Positions 28,565-37,651 of a stretch of DNA of 64,000 nt are shown here, one piece after another. Position 1 is the stretch's first letter, and each line of letters starts with the position of its first letter. The translations under genes and the position numbers were made by a program. The notes below the pieces were generated by a model that had not been told where the DNA came from, made no database searches, and saw only the letters and a program-made list of their open reading frames with translations. The stretch is from Pseudomonas sp. BMS12 (GTDB taxonomy: Bacteria > Pseudomonadota > Gammaproteobacteria > Pseudomonadales > Pseudomonadaceae). Where the stretch lies: positions 497,239 through 561,238 of the forward strand of contig NZ_LSOF01000005.1 of assembly GCF_001592875.1 (NCBI RefSeq). The letters run 5' to 3'.

Positions 28565-28765
28565 CTAGGAGTGATGCTGCAATTCTTGTGTGACCGTTTG
28601 ATGACGATCCTGTGGCTCACCGGGCAACCAATGGGGCGCTTCCAGGCGTTGCTTGAGGCGCTCGACGAACTGGTCGGCGGCCTGCTGGGTACGGAAGGGC
28701 ACGGCACAAAGCCCCAGTTTGACGATCCAACCGCGTTCGGCGGCTTCGCTCATGCTGATATCCAT
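28565..28765 (-). CDS. Small hypothetical protein (66 aa)
   Basis: The protein starts MDISMSEAAERGWIVKLG at the ATG at 28765, with AGGGGGA upstream. It is a short soluble protein with the central segment PFRTQQAADQFVERLKQRL, resembling small stress-associated Pseudomonas proteins of unknown function. It is monocistronic, with a good ribosome site and its own terminator, which supports a real gene. Confidence 0.62.
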   Translation of the reverse strand: MDISMSEAAERGWIVKLGLCAVPFRTQQAADQFVERLKQRLEAPHWLPGEPQDRHQTVTQELQHHS

Positions 28766-28913
28766 AAAATCCCCCTGTTGAGTGGATTGGCCCGGCAAGG
28801 CGAGCTTAGGCCAGGAAAGTTGCAGCTCAAAAGTCCAAAAAATACTAAGCAAGCGGTGGCCCGGTTATGAATCAAAACGACGCACCCACCGCTCTACCAT
28901 GCACCTTCCATGG

Positions 28914-29837
28914 TCATGCACTGAGCCGCTCGCGCAACCGGCCGAGCATGCCCAGCAGGCTGCCGACCCGCTCCCGCTCGGGTGCCTCGCGTGGCGCCTC
29001 AGCCAGACGGCTGACCAGCTGACGCGGCTGGGCACGGAAGACCAGCGCCTGTTCGGCGGCGGCCTGCAGGGCCTTGTCGAACATGCCCTTGCGCACCGGT
29101 TTGGGCAGGTAGCGAAAGATCTGCGCCTCGTTGATCAGCGCCAGCAGCGCCTGGGTGTCGCGAAATGGCGTAACCACCAGGCTGAGCAGGCGCGGATGGG
29201 CCTGAGCCAGGCTCTTGAGCAGCGGTGCGGTGTCGGCACCCGCCAGGCGCAGGTCGCTGACCAGCAAGTCGACCGGCTCCTCGTTGAGCAGCTGCACGGC
29301 CTGCTGCAGGCTGGCCGCGCGCAGCAGGCGATGGCCCGTGTCGCGGCAGAAGGCGTCTACGCACTCCAGGGTCTGCTCAGCGTCATCCAGCAACAGCAGG
29401 TTCAGACGGGTATCGGCCAGGGCGCGGACCACGGGCGCGCTCGGCACATGGCGCCCATCCGCCGCCAGCTCCGCGGCCTGACGCAGGGTGTTGGCCAGCT
29501 CCTGCGGGTCCCAGGGCTTGGTCAGGTAGCGGAAGATACCGCCGCTGTTGAGCGCCTCGATGGCCGCATCCAGGTCGGAATAACCGGTCAGCAGGATGCG
29601 CATGGCCTGCGGCTGGATCTCGCTGGCCTGGGCCAGCAGCTCGGCGCCGCTCATCTGCGGCATGCGCTGATCGCTGACCAGGATCTGCACCGGTTCACTG
29701 TGCAGGCGCTCCAGGGCGCGGCGCGGGTCGCTCTCCACCAGCACCTCGTAGTCACGGCGAAACTGCAGGGCCAGGCTGCGCAGGATGCGCTCCTCATCGT
29801 CGACGAACATCACGCGAATCGGTTGGCTCATGTTCAT
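28914..29837 (-). CDS. Response regulator with two receiver domains, no output domain
   Basis: The protein is 307 aa from the ATG at 29837, whose ATGA overlaps the kinase stop; an ATG at 29831 has better Shine-Dalgarno spacing. The first receiver has FVDDEE, phospho-acceptor D56 in VSDQRMP, T84 and K108 in TKPW. The second has LLDDAEQ, D195 in VSDLRL, T223 and K246 in PKPV. The second is more divergent but keeps all key residues. The C-terminal tail is about 50 aa without an effector domain. It probably relays or buffers phosphate from the neighbouring kinase. Confidence 0.87.
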   Translation of the reverse strand: MNMSQPIRVMFVDDEERILRSLALQFRRDYEVLVESDPRRALERLHSEPVQILVSDQRMPQMSGAELLAQASEIQPQAMRILLTGYSDLDAAIEALNSGGIFRYLTKPWDPQELANTLRQAAELAADGRHVPSAPVVRALADTRLNLLLLDDAEQTLECVDAFCRDTGHRLLRAASLQQAVQLLNEEPVDLLVSDLRLAGADTAPLLKSLAQAHPRLLSLVVTPFRDTQALLALINEAQIFRYLPKPVRKGMFDKALQAAAEQALVFRAQPRQLVSRLAEAPREAPERERVGSLLGMLGRLRERLSA

Positions 29838-31138
29838 GCGCTCCTTTTCATGTCGTCGGCCTGCATACGGGGCAGGCTGACGAGGAAGCGCGTACCGCGC
29901 CCCGGTTCGGAAGCCACGCGGATGTTGCCGCCGTGGTCCTGGATGATCTTGAAACTGATGGACAAGCCGAGCCCCGTGCCCTGCCCCACCGGCTTGGTGG
30001 TGAAGAACGGGTCGAAGATGCGCTTGAGCACTTCGGGCGGCATGCCGCGACCGCTGTCCTGCACCGAGACGAAGACCTGGCTGCCGTCGCTCCAGCTCTT
30101 CACCTGGATGCAGCCGTAGTCGTCCATGGCCTGGGCGGCATTGGTCAGCAGGTTGAGCAGCACCTGATTGATCTGCGAGGGCGCGCAGGCGATGCGCGGC
30201 AGCTCGTCGAGCTGCAGGCGCACTTCGGCCTTGTCCTTGATGCTGGTGCGGGCGATCAACAGGGAACTGCGGATGCACTCGTTGAGGTCGACTTCCTCGC
30301 TCATGGCGCGGTCCAGGCGGGCGAAGTCCTTAAGGCCGAGCACCAGTTCACCGATCTGCTGCAGACCGTACTGGGTGTCGCCGAACAGCTGTCCCAGGTC
30401 ATCGGCCAGCAGCTCCGGCGCGGCCAGTTCGCGAGCGCGGGTCGCGGCCTGGAGCGCCTGGGCCAGGTCTTCTTCGGCACAGGCCGGGTTATGCAGACAG
30501 TCGCCCAGGGCGGCCTGGGCGTCGGCCAGCTCCAGCAGCGGCCGGGTCAGGTCCTGCAGCAGCTGCACATTGTTCTTCACGTAGCCCAGCGGGGTATTCA
30601 GCTCGTGGGCCACGCCGGCGACCATCTGCCCGAGCGACGCCATCTTCTCCGACTGCACCAGCTGAGTTTGGGACTCCTTCAGGTCGACCAGCGCCTTGCG
30701 CAGCACCCGGTTGCGCTGCGCCACGCGGCTTTCCATGGCCTTGAGCAGGTCGAGCACGGTGCCCAACCCGCAATAGAGCCCCTGCGGGTCGACCAGGATG
30801 AAGTCGTCACGGATCGGCGACTGCAGCTGCGCGGTAATCTGCCGCGCCGCCTCTTCCAGGCTGGTCGAGAGGCTGACCAGCAGTGGCGCCGGGTTCATCA
30901 CCTCGACCACGGGCTTGCGTCCCCAGAGGTCGCGGCCGAAGCGCTGCATGAAGATGTCCTGCAGGGTCGCGCGGCTGACCAGCCCCAGAGGGCGCCCCGC
31001 TTCGTCCACCACCGGCAGGGAAAGAAAGGCCTTGTGCTCGGGCATCAGCAGGCGGTCGGCGACATCACTGATGCTGATCTGCGCCGGCAACGCGGCCACG
31101 GGCCGCAACAAGCGGTTCAGCGCGGGAACAACTTCCAT
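29834..31138 (-). CDS. CBS-domain sensor histidine kinase
   Basis: The protein is 434 aa from the ATG at 31138 (MEVVPALNRLL), with GGGAG upstream. It has no membrane segment, so it is cytoplasmic. A tandem CBS pair (about residues 12-135) precedes a short coiled coil (about 136-165). The phospho-acceptor is H178 in AGVAHELNTPLGY, and the HATPase domain has NLLTNAAQAMDD, DSGRGMPPE and GTGLGLSIS. CBS pairs bind adenosyl ligands, so it may sense energy state. It forms a two-gene operon with the double-receiver protein. Confidence 0.88.
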   Translation of the reverse strand: MEVVPALNRLLRPVAALPAQISISDVADRLLMPEHKAFLSLPVVDEAGRPLGLVSRATLQDIFMQRFGRDLWGRKPVVEVMNPAPLLVSLSTSLEEAARQITAQLQSPIRDDFILVDPQGLYCGLGTVLDLLKAMESRVAQRNRVLRKALVDLKESQTQLVQSEKMASLGQMVAGVAHELNTPLGYVKNNVQLLQDLTRPLLELADAQAALGDCLHNPACAEEDLAQALQAATRARELAAPELLADDLGQLFGDTQYGLQQIGELVLGLKDFARLDRAMSEEVDLNECIRSSLLIARTSIKDKAEVRLQLDELPRIACAPSQINQVLLNLLTNAAQAMDDYGCIQVKSWSDGSQVFVSVQDSGRGMPPEVLKRIFDPFFTTKPVGQGTGLGLSISFKIIQDHGGNIRVASEPGRGTRFLVSLPRMQADDMKRSA

Positions 31139-31309
31139 GGAACGACTCCCGAACGATCGAATGGCCGGCATTCAAGCAGTCGCAGGTTGCCAGCGTGTGA
31201 CAGCCGTCACCAATACGCCGCCGGCGACGACAGGAAATGCAACAGAAGGAGGAACTGACAGCCACCTCGCGGAGGTCTATGGTGAAGAACACACATCAAG
31301 GAGAATCCC

Positions 31310-31477
31310 ATGCCCTGGTATGCCTGGCTGATCATCGTCCTGGCGCTCGGCTCCATCCTTGGCAGTTTGCTGTTGCTGCGCGACAGTGCCCGCAAGCTGC
31401 CCCTGAGCGACGAACAGCTCGCCCGCATCCATCAGCGCAATGCCGAACAGGATGCCAAGGACGCCGAGAACCGCTAG
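31310..31477 (+). CDS. DUF2897 family small membrane protein
   Basis: The protein is 55 aa with AAGGAG upstream of the ATG. One membrane helix (MPWYAWLIIVLALGSILGSL) is followed by LLLRDSARKLPLSDEQLARI and an acidic/basic tail, the pattern of DUF2897. Function is unknown. The G of its TAG stop is also the first base of the adjoining inverted-repeat element, so that insertion has set or closely abutted its 3' end. Confidence 0.8.
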   Translation: MPWYAWLIIVLALGSILGSLLLLRDSARKLPLSDEQLARIHQRNAEQDAKDAENR

Positions 31478-31618
31478 GAACTTGCTCACGATCTGATGCG
31501 CGTCGGAAAAACTGCGTTAAAAGTGACTTCGGAATGCTCATTTACCACCCGTAAACTGTTCCTCCTCAGCCACTTTTGCCTTGTTCTTCTCTAGCTCGCG
31601 AGATCGTGAACAGGTTCC
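31477..31618. repeat. 142-bp MITE-like inverted-repeat element
   Basis: The ends GGAACTTGCTCACGATCT (31477-31494) and AGATCGTGAACAGGTTCC (31601-31618) are 18-bp terminal inverted repeats matching in 16 positions. Inner segments also pair (AAAAGTG with CACTTTT, GGAA with TTCC, TTTAC with GTAAA), so the whole unit folds into a long imperfect hairpin. It has no coding capacity. It lies between a DUF2897 gene and a CPBP gene. Confidence 0.65.
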
Positions 31619-31673
31619 AAGCCACCTGCCGCCCTCTGACCGGGGCGCGCAATTCCCTTCGACAAGGACGTGC

Positions 31674-32435
31674 ATGCCTCCGCTCCACCTGCGCGCACTG
31701 CTGCCCCTGCTGGTCCTGGCCTGTGGCCTGGCGCTGGACTTCATACAAATACCTGGCTTGTTGCTCGGCAGCGTGTTCGTCGCCTGGATACTGCTCGGCC
31801 AGCAGCGTCTGCCCGACTGGCTGTGGTGGAGTGGCGGGCTGCTCGGTGGTATCGCCCTGGCGGCCCATCTGCTGCCCGGTTTTCAACCCATGCCGCTATG
31901 GTCACCGCGCCAGCTCAGTACGGACGCGCCTCCCTACGCCCTGCGCCTGTCCTGGGACAAGCTGCTGCTGGGCATGACACTGCTGGCCTGGTGGCTCGGC
32001 CAGGCCCGTCGCCCAGCGCCACGGACACCCCTGGCCTGGCTGGCAACCGGCCTGCCCCTGGTCACAGTGCCGCTGCTGGCGCTGGCGCTCGGACTGGTGG
32101 GTTGGCAACCGAAATGGCCGGACGGCCTCTGGGCGTGGCTGGCGGTAAACCTTGGGGTTGCGGTACTGGCGGAGGAGCTGCTGTTTCGCGCCTGGCTGCA
32201 GCCGGTGCTCTGCAGACGCCTGGGCGTGGCGGGCGGTATCGGACTGACCGCCTTGCTGTTCGGTGCCGCACACATTCCGTTCAGCCCGCTATTCGCCCTG
32301 GTGGCGACGCTGGCGGGACTCGGTTACGGGCTGGTGTTCTATGGCAGTGGGCGACTATGGCCGGCCGTGGCCTTGCACGGCGCGGTCAATCTTCTGCACG
32401 TACTGTTGTTGAGCTACCCGTTGCGTATGGCCTGA
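31674..32435 (+). CDS. CPBP family intramembrane glutamic endopeptidase
   Basis: The protein is 253 aa from the ATG at 31674, with AAGGA upstream. It has about seven or eight membrane helices. The Abi/CPBP motifs are present: AEELLFRAWLQ (motif 1), FGAAHIPFSP (motif 2) and LHGAVNLL (motif 3). Bacterial members are putative CAAX-type proteases; some give bacteriocin immunity. Its 3' end overlaps the converging solute-binding gene by 50 bp. Confidence 0.88.
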   Translation: MPPLHLRALLPLLVLACGLALDFIQIPGLLLGSVFVAWILLGQQRLPDWLWWSGGLLGGIALAAHLLPGFQPMPLWSPRQLSTDAPPYALRLSWDKLLLGMTLLAWWLGQARRPAPRTPLAWLATGLPLVTVPLLALALGLVGWQPKWPDGLWAWLAVNLGVAVLAEELLFRAWLQPVLCRRLGVAGGIGLTALLFGAAHIPFSPLFALVATLAGLGYGLVFYGSGRLWPAVALHGAVNLLHVLLLSYPLRMA

Positions 32436-33204
32436 CGACGATGCCGTAGGGCGCGAAGATGCGCTGCAGCTCGCCATTCTCGCGCAGCAGATCGAGGGCG
32501 TGACGGAAATCCTCGGCACTGATCGGCGCCTGCGGGCTGAGAATCGCATAGTGTCGATAACGCTGGTCCTCCCACTCGGAAATCAACAGCTGTGGCTTGA
32601 GCTGCGGCTGCTCGCGCAAACGTGCGCCGAGCCAGGAGCGGGTAATCGGCGCGACATCGGCCCGCCCGCGCAGCACCAGCTTGAGATTGCTTTCGTGGGA
32701 GTAGGTCAGGACCGCGTTGAAATTCTTCTCCAACCACTTGGGATCGTTGTTGAAGCCGGCAAAACCATAGTGGTAGCCATTGAACAGGGCCATGCGCTTG
32801 CCCTGCAGGTTGTCAAAGTAATGCTGGTCGCGGCCAGCCTGGGCGCGAGCGACCAGTACCTCGGCATCCTCCAGGCCCATATCGATGCGCGTACCGGGAA
32901 TGCCCTGCCAGTTCCAGTCCGGATTTTCAAAGATGGCCACATGGGTGCGACCAGTGCGCAGATCATCGAAACGGCGGTTCAACGAGGTGGCGCGTAGACC
33001 AAAACGATGCTGGTTCTGCGCCTTGTTGAGCGCGGCCACCAGCTCGCCCAACAGACCGCTGTGCAGGTTTTCCTCGGGTTTGATCACATAGGGGGGAAAA
33101 TGCACGGCCGCGATCAGCACCTCTTCCTCAGCTGCCACTCCCTGACTGCATAACGCCAGTAGTAATAGCAGCGCCCTCAGACATCCCTGTGGACACCGAA
33201 ACAT
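32386..33204 (-). CDS. Periplasmic solute-binding protein, family 3-like (paralogue 1)
   Basis: The protein is 272 aa with a cleavable signal (ALLLLLALCSQGVAA-EEE). It carries the amino-acid-binding fold of family 3 (SBP_bac_3): AAVHFPPYVIKPEE, LVAALNKAQ, GKRMALFNGYHYGFAG, APITRSWLG. No permease or ATPase gene is nearby, so it may be a sensor-type or orphan binding protein. It lies 65 bp downstream of a clear paralogue on the same strand. Confidence 0.82.
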   Translation of the reverse strand: MFRCPQGCLRALLLLLALCSQGVAAEEEVLIAAVHFPPYVIKPEENLHSGLLGELVAALNKAQNQHRFGLRATSLNRRFDDLRTGRTHVAIFENPDWNWQGIPGTRIDMGLEDAEVLVARAQAGRDQHYFDNLQGKRMALFNGYHYGFAGFNNDPKWLEKNFNAVLTYSHESNLKLVLRGRADVAPITRSWLGARLREQPQLKPQLLISEWEDQRYRHYAILSPQAPISAEDFRHALDLLRENGELQRIFAPYGIVVRPYATGSSTTVRAED

Positions 33205-33269
33205 ATTGACCCCTAGGACAAATTCGCTTGGCAGAGACTAGCCCAGGCGTCAGGCCAGGTAAACGTCGA

Positions 33270-34103
33270 TCAATCGCGAATCGGATCGGCCAACTCGTCC
33301 CCCGTCTCGGCAACGCCCTGCAGATGGTAGCGGGCGAGAAGTTCCGGCAACTTGCCGCTATCACGCAGCATCTGCAGCAGACTGGCCAGCCGAGCGGAGT
33401 CCAGCGGGCTGGCGGGCCGCAACAGCGCATGGTGGTGATAGACCTGGTCGGCCCGCTGCGACACCAGCAGCTGCCCACTCTCCCTGGGGTGCTCGCGCTG
33501 GAAAATGCGCAGGTAGGAACGGGTCACCACACTGACATCGGCACGGTCATGCAGCAGCATCAGCAGGTTGCTGTCATGGGAGTAGGTCAGCGACGCCTGG
33601 AACTTGCGCACCAGAAACTCCTGGTCGGCGTTGAAGTCGGCGAAGCCATAGTGATAGCCGTTGTACAGGGCCATGCGCTTGCCCTTGAGACTATCGAAGA
33701 AGGACTGATCGCGGCCCGGCTTGCTATGGGCGACATACACCTCGGCGTCGGTGATCTGCAGATCGAGCTTGTCCAGAGGTATGCCCTGCCAGCCCCAGTC
33801 CGGTGACTCGAACAGGATCAGGTCATAGCGTGCCTGCGTGAAGTCACGGTAGCGCCGGGTTACCGAGGTGGGGATCAGACTGAAACGATAGTCGCCCTGA
33901 GCCCCATTGAGGGCCGCCAGCAGCTCGGGCAGCAGGCCTTCGGGCGACTCGCTCTCGGGTTTAACCACATAGGGCGGGAAGTGATAGGCGCCGACTCGCA
34001 CGAGTTGTTCGGCGGCGAGCATGGGCGCCCAGCACGAAAAGACGATAAGCAACAGGCGCAAGGACAGGGGCAACGCAACTACCTCGGAACGGGAAAGACG
34101 CAA
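33270..34103 (-). CDS. Periplasmic solute-binding protein, family 3-like (paralogue 2)
   Basis: The protein is 277 aa from a TTG at 34103; a second in-frame TTG at 34073 has a better ribosome site and gives a more typical signal peptide ending MLAAEQ. It shares GAYHFPPYVVKPE, FESPDWGWQGIP, GKRMALYNGYHYGFAD and SLTYSHDSNL with the downstream gene at the same spacing, so the pair arose by tandem duplication. No transport partner is encoded next to it. Confidence 0.82.
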   Translation of the reverse strand: MRLSRSEVVALPLSLRLLLIVFSCWAPMLAAEQLVRVGAYHFPPYVVKPESESPEGLLPELLAALNGAQGDYRFSLIPTSVTRRYRDFTQARYDLILFESPDWGWQGIPLDKLDLQITDAEVYVAHSKPGRDQSFFDSLKGKRMALYNGYHYGFADFNADQEFLVRKFQASLTYSHDSNLLMLLHDRADVSVVTRSYLRIFQREHPRESGQLLVSQRADQVYHHHALLRPASPLDSARLASLLQMLRDSGKLPELLARYHLQGVAETGDELADPIRD

Positions 34104-34166
34104 TGTCCGACATGTCCCTGTCGTCCAGCCGGGTGGAGCCGGCTCAGGGAAAAGCTTAGCAGGCGC

Positions 34167-34799
34167 TCAGCCTATATCCTTGATGACCAGGCTCAGCGCC
34201 TGCTCGGCCAACTGATCAAGGCTGACCTTGCCGCCGGGGCGGAACCAGGTGGTGGTCCAGCTCAGCGCGCCAGTGAGGAAGCGCCGCAGGATGAAGGGGT
34301 CGGCCTGAAAATAACCGGCGCTGCGGGCCTCGCCCAGCACCTCGAGCCAGATCTGCTCGTAGGTATCGCGCAGGCTGAGGATATAGGCCTGGCTGTCGTC
34401 GGACAGCGAGCGCCACTCATACACCAGCACGCCCATGGCCTCGCCGGTGCCGCCCATGATCGATTGCAGTTCGCAGCGGATCAGCGCCAGCACCCGCTCG
34501 CGCGGAGTGTGCGCTTCGCTGAGGGCCGCACGCAGCAACGCGGTGTTGTAGAGCACGGTTTCCTCCATCACCGCCTTGAGGATCTCGTCCTTGCTCTTGA
34601 AGTGGTGAAAGATGCTACCGGACTGGATGCCCACCGCACTGGCCAGATCACGCACCGTGGTGCGCTCGTAACCTTTGCTGCGGAACAGATGCGCGGCGGT
34701 TTGCAGTAGCTTGCCGCGCGCGCTGTCCGGATCGGTCAGCTCGCCCTGGGCGACCATTTGCTGCATGACCTTACGGGCTTTTTTCTCGTCCAGACTCAT
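34167..34799 (-). CDS. atuR: TetR family repressor AtuR
   Basis: The protein is 210 aa. The N-terminal TetR HTH (about residues 27-73) reads [20 protein letters not shown], then [15 protein letters not shown], and is followed by an all-helical ligand domain. It is divergent from atuA across a 179-bp gap with two CAAGCGCTTG palindromes, the expected operators. In P. aeruginosa AtuR represses the atu genes and is relieved by terpenoid acyl-CoA intermediates. Confidence 0.88.
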   Translation of the reverse strand: MSLDEKKARKVMQQMVAQGELTDPDSARGKLLQTAAHLFRSKGYERTTVRDLASAVGIQSGSIFHHFKSKDEILKAVMEETVLYNTALLRAALSEAHTPRERVLALIRCELQSIMGGTGEAMGVLVYEWRSLSDDSQAYILSLRDTYEQIWLEVLGEARSAGYFQADPFILRRFLTGALSWTTTWFRPGGKVSLDQLAEQALSLVIKDIG

Positions 34800-34882
34800 T
34801 CTTCCCCCAACCTGAAGCCCACTACGCCACTGCGCAAGTGGCTGTCTTGACTGGCGAATTTAGGCGTTGCCGGACGCCCGAG

Positions 34883-34932
34883 CAAGCGCTTGGGGAAAAA
34901 CGTGCGACAAAGGCTTTTCAACCAAGCGCTTG
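34883..34932. promoter_or_regulatory. Twin palindromic operators between atuR and atuA
   Basis: The 10-bp perfect palindrome CAAGCGCTTG occurs at 34883-34892 and 34923-34932, centre to centre 40 bp (close to four turns). The second is embedded in the larger palindrome ACCAAGC-GCTT-GCTTGGT (34921-34938). The positions suit cooperative AtuR binding over both divergent promoters. Confidence 0.7.
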
Positions 34933-34978
34933 CTTGGTAGTGTTTTCCCACTGTCATTCCCTGCCCGTGGATACACCC

Positions 34979-36769
34979 ATGACCACGAAAACCGTTCGCA
35001 TCGGCTGCGCCTCCGCCTTCTGGGGCGACACCTCCACCGCCGCCGCCCAGTTGGTGCGCGGTGCCGAGCTGGACTACCTAGTGTTCGACTACCTGGCCGA
35101 GATCACCATGTCGATCATGGCCGGCGCAAAGATGAAAAAGCCCGACGAAGGCTATGCCAGCGACTTCGTTGAAGTGCTGGCGCCGCTGCTCGGCGAGATC
35201 GCTCAGAAGAAGATTCGCGTCATCAGCAACGCCGGCGGGGTCAATCCGGCCTCCTGCGCCACAGCCCTGGCGGCCGCTTGCGAGAAGGCCGGAGTGAACC
35301 TGAAGATCGCCGTACTGCATGGCGACAACCTGCAACCCAAGCTGGGCGAGCTGGCCAAGGCCGGCACCGTGGAAATGTTCAGCGGCATCCCGCTGCCGCG
35401 CATGTGCGTGTCGGTCAATGCCTACCTGGGCGCGCCGGGCATAGTCGCGGCGCTGGAAGCCGGCGCCGACATCGTCATCACCGGCCGCGTGGTCGACAGC
35501 GCGGTGGTCAGTGCCGCACTGGTGCATGAACACGGCTGGGCCTGGAACGATTACGACAAGCTGGCCCAGGCCGCGCTGGCCGGCCACATCATCGAATGCG
35601 GCGCGCAGTGCACCGGCGGCAACTTCACCGACTGGCGCGACGTGCCGGATTACGAGCACATCGGCTTCCCGGTCATCGAGGTGCAGGCCGACGCCAGTTT
35701 CGTGGTCACCAAGCCCGAGAACACCGGCGGCCTGGTCAGCGTGCTGTCGGTGGGCGAGCAGATGCTCTACGAGATCGGCGATCCGCGCGCCTATCTGCTG
35801 CCGGACGTGGTCTGTGATTTCACCCGAGTCGAGCTCCGGCAAGCCGGCAACAACCGCGTCGAGCTCAAGGGCGCGCGCGGACTGCCACCGACCACTCAAT
35901 ACAAGGTCAGCGCCACCTACCCCGACGGCTTCCGCTGCACAGCCAGCTGCCTGATCGCCGGCATCGACGCCGTGGCCAAGGCCGAGCGGGTCAGCCAGGC
36001 GATCATCGCCAAGACCGAGGAAATCTTCGCCGAGCGCGGCTGGGGCCCCTACCGCGAGGTGAATATCGAACTGCTGGGCGCCGAGGCGACCTACGGCCCG
36101 CATGGTCAACGCCAGGACACCCGCGAGGTGGTGATCAAGCTCGGCGTGCGCCATGCGAAGAAGGAGGCGCTGATCCTGTTCTCTCGTGAGATTGCCCAGG
36201 CCGCGACCGGCATGGCGCCGGGTCTGACCGGCATCGTCGGCGGTCGCCCCACCGTGTACCCGGTGATTCGCCTGTTCAGCTTCCTGGTGGACAAGAGCGC
36301 CTGCAGCCTGGAAGTGGAGCTCGATGGTGAGCGCAGCCCGCTCGCCCTGCCCCAGCTCGATGCCTTCAGCTCGGCACAGATCGCCGCCGAAATGGCCGTG
36401 CCGGTCGCCAGCGGCCAGGCCGACGCCAGCGTGCCGCTGGTCAAGCTGGCCGTGGCCCGCTCCGGCGACAAGGGCAACCACAGCAATATCGGCGTGATGG
36501 CCAGAAAGCCCGAATATCTGGCCTGGATCGCCGCTGCGCTTTCCGAAGGCGCCGTGGCCGAATGGATGCAGCATGTGCTCGATGGCCAGACCGGCAAGGT
36601 CAGCCGCTGGGTCCTGCCGGGCAGCCACAGCCTCAACTTCCTGCTGGAGAACGCCCTGGGCGGCGGCGGCGTGGCCAGCCTGCGCATCGACCCGCAGGGC
36701 AAGGCCTTCGCCCAGCAGTTGCTGGAGTTCCCTATTCCGGTGCCGCGCGCACTGGCTGACAGCCTGTAA
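34979..36769 (+). CDS. atuA: Acyclic terpene utilization protein AtuA
   Basis: The protein is 596 aa starting [19 protein letters not shown]; the longer frame from 34838 runs through the operator. It has a DUF1446 domain (about 1-450), including [24 protein letters not shown] and CTGGNFTDW, and a C-terminal part (about 480-590, [15 protein letters not shown]) typical of AtuA. Its biochemical role is unsettled; it is essential for citronellol growth and is thought to act on the hydrated isohexenylglutaryl-CoA intermediate. It is the first gene of the atu operon. Confidence 0.93.
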   Translation: MTTKTVRIGCASAFWGDTSTAAAQLVRGAELDYLVFDYLAEITMSIMAGAKMKKPDEGYASDFVEVLAPLLGEIAQKKIRVISNAGGVNPASCATALAAACEKAGVNLKIAVLHGDNLQPKLGELAKAGTVEMFSGIPLPRMCVSVNAYLGAPGIVAALEAGADIVITGRVVDSAVVSAALVHEHGWAWNDYDKLAQAALAGHIIECGAQCTGGNFTDWRDVPDYEHIGFPVIEVQADASFVVTKPENTGGLVSVLSVGEQMLYEIGDPRAYLLPDVVCDFTRVELRQAGNNRVELKGARGLPPTTQYKVSATYPDGFRCTASCLIAGIDAVAKAERVSQAIIAKTEEIFAERGWGPYREVNIELLGAEATYGPHGQRQDTREVVIKLGVRHAKKEALILFSREIAQAATGMAPGLTGIVGGRPTVYPVIRLFSFLVDKSACSLEVELDGERSPLALPQLDAFSSAQIAAEMAVPVASGQADASVPLVKLAVARSGDKGNHSNIGVMARKPEYLAWIAAALSEGAVAEWMQHVLDGQTGKVSRWVLPGSHSLNFLLENALGGGGVASLRIDPQGKAFAQQLLEFPIPVPRALADSL

Positions 36770-36783
36770 CAAGGACAATAACA

Positions 36784-37647
36784 ATGGCATACGACTCAGT
36801 CTTCAAACCCGGCCTGTTCGCCGGCCAGACCATCCTGGTCACCGGTGGTGGCAGCGGCATCGGTCGCTGCGTGGCCCATGAGCTGGCCCACCTCGGCGCC
36901 CATGTGGTGCTGGTCGGGCGCAAGCTGGAGAAGCTCGAAACCACCTGTGACGAGATCCGCGAGGACGGCGGCAGTGCCAGCTTTGCCGTGTGCGATATCC
37001 GTGAAGAAGACGCGGTCAAGGCCATGGTCGCCGGCGTGCTGGCCGAGCGTGGGCATATCCACCACCTGGTCAACAATGCCGGCGGCCAGTTTCCCGCGCC
37101 GCTGATCGGCATCAACCAGAAAGGCTTCGAGACCGTGGTGCGCACCAATCTGGTCGGCGGCTTCCTGGTGGCCAAGGAAGTCTTCCTGCAGAGCATGAGC
37201 AAGACCGGCGGCAGCATCGTCAACATGCTCGCCGACATGTGGGGCGGCATGCCCGGCATGGGCCACTCCGGCGCCGCCCGCGCCGGCATGGAGAACTTCA
37301 CCAAGACCGCCGCCTACGAATGGGGCCACGCCGGCGTGCGGGTCAACGCCGTGGCGCCGGGCTGGATCGCCTCCAGCGGCATGGACACCTACCCCGAGTC
37401 GATGAAGACCATGATCCGCAACCTCAAGGACCACGTGCCGCTGCAGCGCATCGGCAGCGAGTCGGAGGTGGCCGCCGCCATCGTCTTCCTGCTCAGCCCC
37501 GGTGCCAACTTCATCAGCGGCAACACCATCCGCATCGACGGCGCCGCCAGCCAGGGCACCCGCGCCTGGACGCTGGGCAAGGCGAAAACCAGCGAGACCT
37601 ACAACGGCTTCCACCGGGCCTACCTGCCCGACGTGTTCAAGGAGTAA
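36784..37647 (+). CDS. atuB: SDR family oxidoreductase AtuB
   Basis: The protein is 287 aa. It has TGGGSGIGR, NNAGGQFPAP and a SDR C-terminal domain. The usual YxxxK is replaced in the expected region by GHSGAARAGMENFTK, as in the 2,4-dienoyl-CoA reductase-like SDRs that lack the catalytic Tyr. It probably oxidises or reduces a terpenoid alcohol, aldehyde or enoyl-CoA in the citronellol/geraniol route. It lies 14 bp after atuA and 4 bp before atuC. Confidence 0.9.
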   Translation: MAYDSVFKPGLFAGQTILVTGGGSGIGRCVAHELAHLGAHVVLVGRKLEKLETTCDEIREDGGSASFAVCDIREEDAVKAMVAGVLAERGHIHHLVNNAGGQFPAPLIGINQKGFETVVRTNLVGGFLVAKEVFLQSMSKTGGSIVNMLADMWGGMPGMGHSGAARAGMENFTKTAAYEWGHAGVRVNAVAPGWIASSGMDTYPESMKTMIRNLKDHVPLQRIGSESEVAAAIVFLLSPGANFISGNTIRIDGAASQGTRAWTLGKAKTSETYNGFHRAYLPDVFKE

Positions 37648-37651
37648 GGCG

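Noticed and set aside
35078..36790. Long minus-strand frame opposite atuA
   Set aside because: It is an antisense shadow with His/Asp/Gly-rich composition and no family resemblance, whereas atuA on the plus strand matches its family throughout.
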